Both the position numbers and the translations under genes were made by a program. Below, piece after piece: positions 1 through 6,881 of a DNA stretch of 7,928 nt; positions within the stretch are counted from its first letter, which is position 1; every line of letters begins with the position of its first letter. The stretch comes from CAVALG01 sp045576295. Lineage in GTDB: Bacteria; Bacillota; Clostridia; Oscillospirales; Acutalibacteraceae. The DNA is taken from contig JAZNGF010000050.1 of the NCBI GenBank assembly GCA_045576295.1, forward strand, positions 1 to 7,928, in the 5' to 3' direction. A model generated the notes under the pieces. The model did no database searches. It was not told the DNA's origin and saw only the letters and a program-made list of their open reading frames with translations.

Positions 1-50
1 GTGCTTCGGTTAGTTGTAAATTATATCGTGATTTACGATTTCTGTGGCTC

Positions 51-84
51 TGCTGCGGATGTTATTCATCCGAGCAACTTTTTT
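51..84 (+). terminator. Probable intrinsic terminator of a convergent plus-strand gene or RNA outside the window
   Basis: TGCT (51-54), a bulged G (55) and CGGATG (56-61) pair with CATCCG (67-72) and AGCA (73-76) across the loop TTATT. Two bases later comes TTTTTT (79-84). A GC-rich stem followed by a T run on the plus strand is the pattern of a Rho-independent terminator. Read on the minus strand the hairpin is followed by no T run, so it points away from guaA. The gene it would serve is not visible: plus frame 2 has TAG at 11-13, which could be its stop, while frames 1 and 3 run open past the hairpin. Direction is fairly clear; the upstream gene is inferred. Confidence 0.6.
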
Positions 85-132
85 GTTGCCAAAATGTTGT
101 CACCGGTTGCATCGCCCTGAGCTTGGATGCAG

Positions 133-165
133 AAAAGGCGGCTTGAAATCAAATGATTTCAAGCC
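133..165 (-). terminator. Probable terminator of guaA
   Basis: A perfect 11-bp inverted repeat (140-150 with 155-165, 4-base loop) lies about 20 bases past the guaA stop codon. On the minus strand it is followed after three bases by TTTT (133-136). The stem is only moderately GC-rich and the T run is short, so this may be a weak terminator or a 3'-end stabilising hairpin. With the plus-strand terminator at 51-84 it separates two convergent transcription units. Confidence 0.55.
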
Positions 166-184
166 ACTTAAAAGCCAGGTGGTA

Positions 185-1165
185 TTATTCCCACTCTATA
201 GTGCCTATCGGCTTTGGTGTGAGATCGAGAAGAACGCGGTTGATGCCTTCAACCTCGTGGGTGATTCTGTCGGTGATTGTGTGAAGAATATTATAGGGGA
301 TTTCTTCAATAGTTGCGGTCATGGCGTCGCATGTATTAACCGCGCGGATTATTGCTGGCCAACCCTCGTAACGCTTATCATCACGAACGCCAACACTCTT
401 CATATCGGGAACGGCGATGAAATACTGCCACACCTTGCCTGCAAGGCCGTTTTTATCAAATTCTTCGCGCAAAATAGCGTCAGCTTCGCGAAGAGCGTGC
501 AAACGGTCGCGCGTAATAGCGCCAAGGCAACGAACACCAAGCCCCGGGCCCGGGAACGGTTGGCGGTAAACCATATTGTGCGGAAGGCCTAAAGCATCGC
601 CTACAACGCGAACCTCGTCTTTATAAAGCAGCTTTACAGGCTCAACCAGCTCAAACTGCATATCTTCAGGCAGACCGCCAACATTATGGTGAGCCTTAAC
701 ACCGTCGCTTTCTAAAATATCGGGGTAGATTGTGCCCTGCGCTAAGAAGGCAATGCCCTCTAACTTGCCAGCCTCTTCATCGAAAACTTTAATGAACTCG
801 CCACCAATGATTTTGCGCTTTTTCTCGGGTTCTGCAACACCTGCCAAAAGGTCTAAAAAGCGGTCGGTTGCGTCGACATATATTAAATTGGCATCTAATT
901 CTTTGCCGAAAACCTCGATAACCTGTTCGCTTTCACCCTTGCGCATTAAGCCGTGATTAACATGAACACAAACGAGCTGCTTGCCAATTGCCTTAATAAG
1001 AAGCGCGGCAACAACTGAACTGTCAACTCCGCCTGAAAGCGCAAGAAGAACCTTCTTGTCGCCTACCTGATTGCGCACTAATTCAACCTGCTCGGCAATG
1101 AATTTATCGGCTAATTCTTTTGTGGTTATACGCTCCATTGATTCAGGGCGTTTGTTTGAATCCAT
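185..1165 (-). CDS. guaA: GMP synthase, stand-alone ATP-pyrophosphatase subunit (no glutaminase domain)
   Basis: This enzyme activates XMP with ATP to an adenylyl intermediate and aminates it to GMP, the last step of guanine nucleotide synthesis in the cytosol. The PP-loop SGGVDSS is at residues 44-50, followed by HVNHGLMR, the conserved PFPGPGLGVRCLG segment, and a C-terminal dimerisation domain ending in the family signature GTIEWE. The protein has 326 residues, whereas one-chain bacterial GuaA has roughly 510-525; the whole N-terminal class I glutamine amidotransferase domain is missing. It is not a truncation: an AGGGGG Shine-Dalgarno (1173-1178) precedes the ATG and a good promoter sits just upstream, with no room for the missing domain. 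By analogy with archaeal two-subunit GMP synthases, a separate glutaminase may be encoded elsewhere, or free ammonia is used. VNHG, where one-chain enzymes usually have VD-N-G, is reminiscent of TilS, but the overall match is to GuaA. Confidence 0.93.
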   Translation of the reverse strand: MDSNKRPESMERITTKELADKFIAEQVELVRNQVGDKKVLLALSGGVDSSVVAALLIKAIGKQLVCVHVNHGLMRKGESEQVIEVFGKELDANLIYVDATDRFLDLLAGVAEPEKKRKIIGGEFIKVFDEEAGKLEGIAFLAQGTIYPDILESDGVKAHHNVGGLPEDMQFELVEPVKLLYKDEVRVVGDALGLPHNMVYRQPFPGPGLGVRCLGAITRDRLHALREADAILREEFDKNGLAGKVWQYFIAVPDMKSVGVRDDKRYEGWPAIIRAVNTCDAMTATIEEIPYNILHTITDRITHEVEGINRVLLDLTPKPIGTIEWE

Positions 1166-1196
1166 TAAAATTCCCCCTATACTAAAATTGTGTTAA

Positions 1197-1225
1197 ATTA
1201 TATCACAAAAATCGCGCTCACGCAA
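1197..1225 (-). promoter_or_regulatory. guaA promoter (extended -10)
   Basis: On the minus strand TATAAT (1202-1197) is preceded by TG plus one base (1205-1203), an extended -10 element. Seventeen bases further upstream is TTGCGT (1225-1220), a partial -35 match. Transcription would start near 1190, giving a leader of about 25 bases that includes the AGGGGG ribosome site. That leader is too short for a guanine riboswitch. The DNA upstream of the -35 (1246-1290) is very AT-rich and could act as an UP element. Confidence 0.7.
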
Positions 1226-1245
1226 TGTTTTGCAAGCGATTTTTG
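1206..1245. repeat. 10-bp inverted repeat around the guaA -35 box
   Basis: CAAAAATCGC (1206-1215) and GCGATTTTTG (1236-1245) are perfect reverse complements separated by 20 bases. One arm lies in the promoter spacer and the other just upstream of the -35, so a protein bound to both would cover the guaA promoter. The arms are 30 bases apart centre to centre, about three helical turns. The same sequence could fold as RNA in transcripts reading through from pfkA. The operator role is inference. Confidence 0.4.
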
Positions 1246-1280
1246 CAAAATTTTAATATTAATTTTTGTGCTAAATAAAA

Positions 1281-1321
1281 AATTATGTAAGCAAACCGCC
1301 GAATGATAAATCACACGGCGG
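1281..1321 (-). terminator. Probable terminator of pfkA
   Basis: Seven bases after the pfkA stop, CCGCCG and CGGCGG (1316-1321 with 1296-1301) form a six-pair GC stem. Inside it TGA and TCA pair around a TTTA loop, next to one G-T wobble and one mismatch. On the minus strand the stem is followed directly by TTTGCTT and, about nine bases further on, by a longer T-rich run. No T run follows on the plus strand. It isolates pfkA from guaA, which has its own promoter. Confidence 0.7.
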
Positions 1322-1328
1322 CTCTAAA

Positions 1329-2300
1329 TTACATAGAAATAACCTGAGCAAGCTTATAGGTTTCCAAATCAAATTCTTTTTTCATGTTAAGCGCTTCATA
1401 GATGTCATCATTAACAACAACATCATTGCGAAGTGATACAACGCGATTGCCAAAGCCTTCGCTTAAAAGCTTAACGGCATGGTAACCCATACGGCTTGCA
1501 ACCTCGCGGTCGCGCACGGTTGGGCTGCCGCCCCTTTGAACGTGACCTAAAATGGTTGCACGTGATTCAACACCGGTGGCCTCTTGAATACGTTTAGCAA
1601 GTTCAGCAACACCGCCAACACCCTCTGCAACAACAACAAGGAAGTGCTTTTTGCCTGTTGCCATACTTTCGCGCATTGGTTCAATGATATCTTTTTTAAA
1701 ATCAACCGGAACTTCGGGCACTAAAATTGCGGTTGCACCAACTGCAAGACCTGTTTGAAGCGCAATCCATCCTGCGCGCCTACCCATAACCTCAACAACA
1801 GTGCAACGCTCGTGAGACTGTGCTGTATCGCGAAGCTTATCAATCATTTCCATTGCGGTATTCATAGCGGTGTTGAAACCGATTGTGTATTCAGTTGAAG
1901 AAATATCGTTATCGATAGTGCAAGGAATGCCAACGCAGGGAACGCCATGGAGAGACAAATCGCGTGCGCCCCTGTAAGAGCCGTCGCCCCCGATAACAAC
2001 AATACCTTCTATGCCATATTTTTTGCAGGTTGCAATACCCTTCTGAATACCTTCTTCGGTTTTGAATTCAGGGCATCTTGCAGTGTAAAGCAGGGTTCCG
2101 CCTGTGTTAATAATATCAGAAACAGAGCGAACATCCATTTCGAAAACTTCGCCTTCGATAAGGCCGCTATAGCCCCTTCTGATTCCGTAAATCTTTATAC
2201 CCATTGAAATTGCTGTTCTAACAACCGACCTGATTGCAGCGTTCATTCCCGGTGCATCGCCGCCGCTTGTAAGAACACCTATACATTTAACTTTGCTCAT
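1329..2300 (-). CDS. pfkA: ATP-dependent 6-phosphofructokinase
   Basis: Phosphorylates fructose 6-phosphate to fructose 1,6-bisphosphate with ATP, the committing step of glycolysis, in the cytosol as a tetramer. From the chosen start the protein has 323 residues, the normal bacterial group I length. Motifs: TSGGDAPGMNAAIR at the N-terminus (nucleotide-binding GGD), GGDGS at 104-108 (the ATP-type rather than the PPi-type GGDD), TIDND at 128-132 with the catalytic aspartate D130, MGR at 172-174, and HVQRGGSP near the C-terminus. R24 and R28 match the allosteric arginines R21 and R25 of the E. coli enzyme. The residue before TIDND is Cys, where E. coli and Bacillus have Gly. The start at 2300 is preferred over an in-frame ATG at 2312 because GGAG lies six bases before it, and the upstream ATG would overlap that site. 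It is next to dnaE, a common clostridial pairing, but has its own promoter. Confidence 0.96.
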   Translation of the reverse strand: MSKVKCIGVLTSGGDAPGMNAAIRSVVRTAISMGIKIYGIRRGYSGLIEGEVFEMDVRSVSDIINTGGTLLYTARCPEFKTEEGIQKGIATCKKYGIEGIVVIGGDGSYRGARDLSLHGVPCVGIPCTIDNDISSTEYTIGFNTAMNTAMEMIDKLRDTAQSHERCTVVEVMGRRAGWIALQTGLAVGATAILVPEVPVDFKKDIIEPMRESMATGKKHFLVVVAEGVGGVAELAKRIQEATGVESRATILGHVQRGGSPTVRDREVASRMGYHAVKLLSEGFGNRVVSLRNDVVVNDDIYEALNMKKEFDLETYKLAQVISM

Positions 2301-2306
2301 AGTAAT

Positions 2307-2310
2307 CTCC
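2307..2310 (-). promoter_or_regulatory. Shine-Dalgarno site deciding the pfkA start
   Basis: GGAG on the minus strand, six bases before the ATG at 2300. The alternative ATG at 2312-2310 shares its G with this site and has only a weak purine stretch (AGCGGCAG) before it. The protein from 2300, beginning MSKVKCIGVLTSGGD, has the family's usual N-terminus. Confidence 0.75.
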
Positions 2311-2314
2311 ATTC

Positions 2315-2366
2315 TGCCGCTAAAAGCCGGCCCATATCAACACCCTGCGCGGCAACAAGGTTTTAG
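2315..2366 (-). other. pfkA leader with competing base-pairing segments
   Basis: In the roughly 100-base pfkA leader, the continuous stretch TTTTAGCGGCA just before the ribosome site (2325-2315) can pair in two ways. Its GCGGCA half matches TGCCGC (2354-2349), and its TTTTAG half matches CTAAAA (2366-2361). The two partners occur in the same order as their targets, so both pairings cannot form as nested helices; they would exclude each other or make a pseudoknot. The arms are only six pairs each. I recognise no known riboswitch class here. Confidence 0.3.
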
Positions 2367-2408
2367 TGAACACGGCAATAATTAACCTAAAAAAATACTA
2401 CTCTTTAT

Positions 2409-2436
2409 ATAATATAACAAAAAATTTCAGTGTCAA
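2409..2436 (-). promoter_or_regulatory. pfkA promoter
   Basis: A perfect -35 box TTGACA (2436-2431 on the minus strand) is followed after 16 bases by TATTAT (2414-2409), a five-of-six match to the -10 consensus. The surrounding TATATTATATAA allows other -10 registers. The predicted start near 2402 gives a leader of about 100 bases. The promoter lies just after dnaE, so pfkA can be expressed independently of the upstream operon. Confidence 0.75.
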
Positions 2437-2470
2437 GCAAATAAATTAAAAAAAGCCAATTTTGAAGCAT

Positions 2471-5400
2471 TTATTTAATAAATTTAACATTATTTTCGCC
2501 TAATTTTTGGGTTATAAGGGCAAGTTCATCTTCACTTCCGCTAAAACACATAGTTTTAGGAGCGTTAAACCTTTTGCCGCTATCGGTGCAGGCAACCACA
2601 ACATTATATTGCCCACTTGATTTTTGAAGTATGTCTTTAACCTCTAAAAAATTTGGATCTTCTAAACCTTTAACCCTTAAATAAAGGCCGGTGCGCACGG
2701 TGGGCTTGTAATTCTCAGCACCTATTGGCACTGCTTCAAAACTATCGGCAATTATTTCGCATGAATCGTTTTCATCAACCGAAACCTTACCCAATATTTT
2801 ATACACCTGCCCCACCTTAAGTGTTTCAGAAATGCGCGAGAACACCTTGGGGAACACAATACAGGTAACGGCACCATAAATATCTTCCACCGTAACAAAG
2901 CCCAAAACCGCGCCGCTTTTAGCCGCTTTTTTGCGTGTTTCGGTTACCATTGCAATTAATGTTACGCGCTTGCCATCAAATGCCACCGCCTCTTGATTAC
3001 AAAACGGTAAAAGGCTTGATGAACGATGCGCTTTGGCATAAGCCTCGTATTCCTGCATTGGGTGGCCCGAAATATAAAGCCCTGTTGTTTCCTTTTCGAA
3101 TGCAAGCAGTTCTTCCTTTGGCATTTCTTCAACTTCGGGCATTGTAAAACTTGGTTTTCCACTGTTTATCGCTTCAAAGAAGTTCATCTGCCCCGAAAGG
3201 GATTTTTTCTTTTCGGAATCAATAACAGCAAATATAGGCTCAACCGACTGCAAAAGCTGCCGCCTGTTAGCGCCAAAGCAGTCCATCGCGCCCGATTTAA
3301 TAAGGCTTTCGGCCGCTCTTTTGTTGAAGTCCCTCCCCCACATACGGTCGATAAAATCGTAAAGTGAAGAGAATTCGCCGCCCGATACCCTTTCTTCAAC
3401 CAAGCGGTTAATAAACCCGTAACCTAAATTTTTAACAGCAAGCAATCCAAACCTTATGCTGTCATTCTCGGTTGTGAAAACATCAAAACTTGAGTTAACG
3501 CTTGGCGGTAAAACGCGAATTCCCAGGCGGGTGCATTCGGCAATATACTGAATAATTTTAGACTTGCTGTCTATCACGCTTGAAAGCAACGCCGCAAGAT
3601 ACTGCCTTGGGTAATGCCGCTTTAAATATGCTGTTTGGTAGGCAACCTTTGCATAAGCAGTTGCGTGAGATTTATTAAAGGCATAAGAGCTAAATGCCAC
3701 CATTTCATCAAAAATCTTTTCGGCGGCCTCCCTGGGCACTCCCTTTTTAAGGGCGCCCTCACAGCCATTTTCACCCTCTTCACCGAAAATGAAGGCGGTT
3801 CTTTCGCGCTTCATAACATCGTGCTTCTTTTTCGACATAGCCCTTCGCACAATATCAGCCCTGCCAAGAGAATACCCTGCAAGCCTTCTAAACACCTGCA
3901 TAACCTGCTCTTGATAAACAATGCAACCATAGGTTTCTTCTAAAATATCTTCCAAAAGGGGCGAATCATATTTTATAAGCGAAGGGTCGTGCATACGTTT
4001 AATGTAATCAGGGATAGAATCCATTGGCCCCGGCCTATAGAGAGATGTGAGCGCAATAAGGTCTTCAAGCCTTTTGGGCTTCATCTTTCGAAGTTCATTT
4101 TTAAGTCCGCCAGATTCAAACTGAAAAACACCTTCGGTGTGCCCTGCCGAAAACATCTTCATAGTGTCGGCATCATCGAGCGGGATGTTTTTAACACTAA
4201 ACGTAGGAGCGAACTTTTGTATGCTCTTTTCGGTATCTGAAATAACCGTTAGGTTACGAAGGCCCAAAAAGTCCATTTTCAAAAGCCCCAACTGTTCAAG
4301 ATTAGTCATAGTATATTGCGCCACAACCGAATCTTCACTCATAGCAAGGGGCACGTATTCATCAACACGTTTATCTGTTATTATAACGCCTGCGGCGTGC
4401 TTCGATGCGTGCCTTGGCATTCCCTCAAGCCGCATAGCCGTGTTGATTAAATCTGCAATCTGTGCGTTTTCATCATAAAGCGCTTTAAGCTCAGGCGACT
4501 TTTTAAGCGACTCGGCAATAGTAATATCAATTCGTCGTGGAATAAGTTTTGCAACACGGTCGCAAACATTATATGGAACCGCCATTGCGCGGCCAACGTC
4601 TCTTATTGCGGCGCGAGCCGCCATAGTTCCAAAGGTTACAATCTGCGAAACGTGGTCGGCTCCGTATTTACTTATAACATAATCTATAACCTCTTGGCGC
4701 CTAACATAGCAAAAATCCACATCAAAGTCGGGCATAGAAACCCTTTCGGGGTTTAGAAAACGCTCAAAAAGAAGGTTGTACTTAATTGGGTCAACCTCGG
4801 TAATTCCTATTAAATAAGCGGCCAAACTTCCTGCACCCGAGCCTCTTCCCGGGCCCACCGGTATACCCTTTGATTTTGCAAAATTAACATAATCGGCAAC
4901 TATAAGGTAATAGTCAACAAAGCCCATATTTTCAATTACCGAAAGCTCGTACTCAAGTCGGTCAACAACCTTTTTATCAGGCGATTCGCCGTATTTTTCG
5001 CGCATTCCCACTCTGCACAGTTCGCGCAGATATTCGGCGTGATTTTTATTTCCAATATCAAAAACGGGCAGTTTCACTTTACCAAACTCAAACTCTAAAT
5101 TGCATTCATCAGCAATTCGCGTGGTGTTTGCCAAGGCGTCGTGTGGGAAAAGCTCGGCCATCTCATCGCCGCTTTTAAGGTAAAACTCCTCGGTTTCAAA
5201 GGCAAGTGGGTTTTCTTCTAAAACCGTTTTCCCCGTTTGAATGCACACAAGAATATTTTGAATTCGTGCGTCTGATTTGCTTATATAATGAACATCATTA
5301 GTTGCAACAAGCGGGATGCCCGTTTCGCGAGATAGGCGCTGAATGCCTAAATTCACGCGTTGCTGCTCAGGCAGTCTGTGGTCTTGCATTTCTAAATAGA

Positions 5401-5929
5401 AGTTACCCTTCCCGAAAATACTTTGCATTTGCAGTGCTGTGCTTTTAGCACCCTCATAATCGCCCTTTGTAAGACCGCGCGGTATTTCCCCTGCAAGGCA
5501 GGCTGAAAGCGCTATAAGCCCGCCCGAATGTTTTGAAAGCAGCTCTAAATCAACACGCGGTTTTGAATAAAAGCCCTCGGTATACCCCGCCGACACTAAT
5601 TTTATAAGGTTTGCATAACCCTCGCTGTTTTTACACAGCAAAACAAGGTGGTTATAAGTGCTGTCGAGCTCGCGGGTTTTATCAAACCTGCTTCTCGGTG
5701 CAACATAAACCTCGCACCCAATTATAGGTTTAATACCCTCATCCTTTGCCGACTTGTAAAAGTCAATAACACCGAACATAGCGCCATGGTCGGTTATTGC
5801 AAGTGATTTTTGGCCGAGTTCCTTTGCTCGTTTAACAAGCTCACGAATTCTGCAGGCGCCATCTAAAAGGCTGTATTCAGTGTGAACGTGAAGATGCACA
5901 AAATCGGTCAAAAAAATCACTTCCTTCAT
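2471..5929 (-). CDS. dnaE: DNA polymerase III alpha subunit, DnaE1 type
   Basis: Replicative family C DNA polymerase, extending primers at the fork with the sliding clamp. Length is 1152 residues, close to the 1160 of E. coli DnaE. Domains: PHP (about 10-290), palm with catalytic aspartates in PDFDVDF (400-406; D401 and D403) and D553 in KMDFLGL, fingers, a tandem HhH region (about 800-850), an internal clamp-binding motif QMNFF (914-918), an OB fold (about 985-1070) and a C-terminal domain. The PHP metal ligands appear complete: H14, H16, D23, H48, E73, H94, C144, D212 and H214. A proofreading 3'-5' exonuclease of the mycobacterial DnaE1 kind is therefore plausible. In Firmicutes this protein usually works beside PolC. 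The start is ambiguous: ATG at 5929, or TTG at 5911 giving an N-terminus beginning MTDFVHLHVH. The gene begins 9 bases after whiA. Confidence 0.96.
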   Translation of the reverse strand: MKEVIFLTDFVHLHVHTEYSLLDGACRIRELVKRAKELGQKSLAITDHGAMFGVIDFYKSAKDEGIKPIIGCEVYVAPRSRFDKTRELDSTYNHLVLLCKNSEGYANLIKLVSAGYTEGFYSKPRVDLELLSKHSGGLIALSACLAGEIPRGLTKGDYEGAKSTALQMQSIFGKGNFYLEMQDHRLPEQQRVNLGIQRLSRETGIPLVATNDVHYISKSDARIQNILVCIQTGKTVLEENPLAFETEEFYLKSGDEMAELFPHDALANTTRIADECNLEFEFGKVKLPVFDIGNKNHAEYLRELCRVGMREKYGESPDKKVVDRLEYELSVIENMGFVDYYLIVADYVNFAKSKGIPVGPGRGSGAGSLAAYLIGITEVDPIKYNLLFERFLNPERVSMPDFDVDFCYVRRQEVIDYVISKYGADHVSQIVTFGTMAARAAIRDVGRAMAVPYNVCDRVAKLIPRRIDITIAESLKKSPELKALYDENAQIADLINTAMRLEGMPRHASKHAAGVIITDKRVDEYVPLAMSEDSVVAQYTMTNLEQLGLLKMDFLGLRNLTVISDTEKSIQKFAPTFSVKNIPLDDADTMKMFSAGHTEGVFQFESGGLKNELRKMKPKRLEDLIALTSLYRPGPMDSIPDYIKRMHDPSLIKYDSPLLEDILEETYGCIVYQEQVMQVFRRLAGYSLGRADIVRRAMSKKKHDVMKRERTAFIFGEEGENGCEGALKKGVPREAAEKIFDEMVAFSSYAFNKSHATAYAKVAYQTAYLKRHYPRQYLAALLSSVIDSKSKIIQYIAECTRLGIRVLPPSVNSSFDVFTTENDSIRFGLLAVKNLGYGFINRLVEERVSGGEFSSLYDFIDRMWGRDFNKRAAESLIKSGAMDCFGANRRQLLQSVEPIFAVIDSEKKKSLSGQMNFFEAINSGKPSFTMPEVEEMPKEELLAFEKETTGLYISGHPMQEYEAYAKAHRSSSLLPFCNQEAVAFDGKRVTLIAMVTETRKKAAKSGAVLGFVTVEDIYGAVTCIVFPKVFSRISETLKVGQVYKILGKVSVDENDSCEIIADSFEAVPIGAENYKPTVRTGLYLRVKGLEDPNFLEVKDILQKSSGQYNVVVACTDSGKRFNAPKTMCFSGSEDELALITQKLGENNVKFIK

Positions 5930-5940
5930 TAAACTTCCTT
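5916..5940 (-). promoter_or_regulatory. Tandem ribosome sites offering two dnaE starts
   Basis: On the minus strand AAGGAAG (5940-5934), overlapping the whiA stop, precedes the ATG at 5929 by four bases. A second copy, AAGGAAGTGAT (5926-5916), matches 10 of 11 bases of the 16S-complementary AAGGAGGTGAT and sits four bases before a TTG at 5911. The second site is the stronger match and gives the shorter N-terminus typical of the family. ATG is the more common start codon. I kept 5929 as the annotated start without excluding 5911. Confidence 0.5.
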
Positions 5941-6835
5941 AGTTTTTCTTCAAATGCTTATCTGCTATATCTGCCAACTTTTGAAGCCTGTGATACATTC
6001 CCGAACGTGTTATCTTTTCGGGGCATATTTCACATAGTTCATTAAGCGACATTTCGGGATTGTTTATCCTCAGTTCCCCAACCGTTACAAGCTCTGCGGG
6101 CAGGCACTGAAGCGCACCTATGCTTTTAAGATATTCTATCTTCTTTCGCTGATTTAATGAAGCATTAACCGTTTTTGAAATGTTAGCTGTTTCGCAATTA
6201 TTGCGGCGGTTAATGCGGGTTCTAACATCTTTATACACCTCAACCTCCATAAAGTTAAGGGCGTATTTCGGCGCATTCATTTTAGTAAGGCATGCCTCAA
6301 TATCGGCACTGCTTCTAAAATAGATTATATCAATTCCCCTTCGAATTGTTCTTTTGGGGTTCAGGTGAATTCCTTTAAAAAACTCTTCCAAATAATCGCC
6401 GGTGGCGGCGTTCGCCGCTGTGAACTCTAAATTATATCTGCTGTTAGGGTTGCTTATCACTCCTGCCGATATAAACGCACCTCTTAGAAATGCGCCGCAA
6501 CAACATTCTTTTTTAGCTATATCACGAAGTGAGCCCACACTTTCAGGGTTTAAATAGTGGTTTACAATTTTTTTACAGGCAGTTTTGCTTTTAACCGTGC
6601 AGTGGTACATAATTCGCTTTGTTCCACTTAAACTTATTGCAACCGCCGTTTGAAAACAACTGCCAACAAGGCTTGAAAACAACTGTGCGGCAGGCTCGCT
6701 CGTTGTTACAAACAAAATATTATCACTTGTGAAACTGCGCCCAAAAAGCAGCATACCATAGCATTCAGCAAAGGCGCAGCATCCGGGCGGTTTTATTTTG
6801 CATAGTTCGGTTTTAATCTCTTGTGTGTATGACAT
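5939..6835 (-). CDS. whiA: DNA-binding protein WhiA (sporulation/cell-division regulator family)
   Basis: WhiA proteins bind DNA. In Streptomyces WhiA controls sporulation-septation genes, and in Bacillus (YvcL) it affects division and chromosome segregation. The 298 residues are slightly short of the 310-330 usual for the family. Residues 1-100 form the WhiA N-terminal domain with a CC pair at 19-20. FLRGAFISAGVISNP (116-130) is the degenerate LAGLIDADG-like motif, which lacks the catalytic acids of homing endonucleases. The hallmark NCETAN is at 213-218, and the C-terminal helix-turn-helix runs from about 243 to 294, ending in MYHRLQKL. A CCC run at 111-113 adds to an unusually cysteine-rich protein. 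The ATG is preceded by GGTGA (6844-6840) at four bases. It lies between rapZ and dnaE, without the yvcK that normally precedes it. Confidence 0.94.
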   Translation of the reverse strand: MSYTQEIKTELCKIKPPGCCAFAECYGMLLFGRSFTSDNILFVTTSEPAAQLFSSLVGSCFQTAVAISLSGTKRIMYHCTVKSKTACKKIVNHYLNPESVGSLRDIAKKECCCGAFLRGAFISAGVISNPNSRYNLEFTAANAATGDYLEEFFKGIHLNPKRTIRRGIDIIYFRSSADIEACLTKMNAPKYALNFMEVEVYKDVRTRINRRNNCETANISKTVNASLNQRKKIEYLKSIGALQCLPAELVTVGELRINNPEMSLNELCEICPEKITRSGMYHRLQKLADIADKHLKKN

Positions 6836-6854
6836 ATATTCACCGTTTTAACAT

Positions 6855-6881
6855 TATAAGGTGGGGATACCCCACCTTATA
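6855..6881. repeat. Perfect 12-bp hairpin between rapZ and whiA
   Basis: TATAAGGTGGGG (6855-6866) and CCCCACCTTATA (6870-6881) are perfect reverse complements around a three-base loop. The hairpin begins three bases after the rapZ stop codon. On neither strand is it followed by a T run, so it is not a standard terminator. It could mark mRNA processing, protect the murB-rapZ 3' end, bind a protein, or be a dispersed repeat. On the minus strand its outer end overlaps TATAAT (6858-6853), but no -35 box is found at a suitable distance. Confidence 0.75.

Noticed and set aside
20..48. Minus-strand promoter at the left edge (TATAAT at 25-20)
   Set aside because: The -10 match is perfect, but the expected -35 position reads GCCACA, and the site lies in AT-rich DNA between probable convergent genes, where chance matches are frequent.
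44..592. 182-codon plus-strand open reading frame overlapping the end of guaA
   Set aside because: Most of it is antisense to the conserved guaA C-terminal coding sequence, its start lies next to a terminator hairpin, it has no clear ribosome site, and the product matches no family I know.
1166..1196. Guanine riboswitch before guaA
   Set aside because: The predicted leader is about 25 bases, too short for a purine aptamer, and none of the conserved aptamer loops is present.
2441..2470. Possible terminator after dnaE (seven T on the minus strand at 2448-2454)
   Set aside because: The T run is clear, but the sequence before it gives no stable GC-rich stem, only AT pairing between AAATAAAT and ATTTATTT type segments. 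Read-through into pfkA remains possible.
5939..6835. WhiA as an active homing endonuclease
   Set aside because: The LAGLIDADG-like fold is a family feature of WhiA, but the motif here lacks the acidic catalytic residues and the gene sits in a normal operon, not inside an intron or intein.
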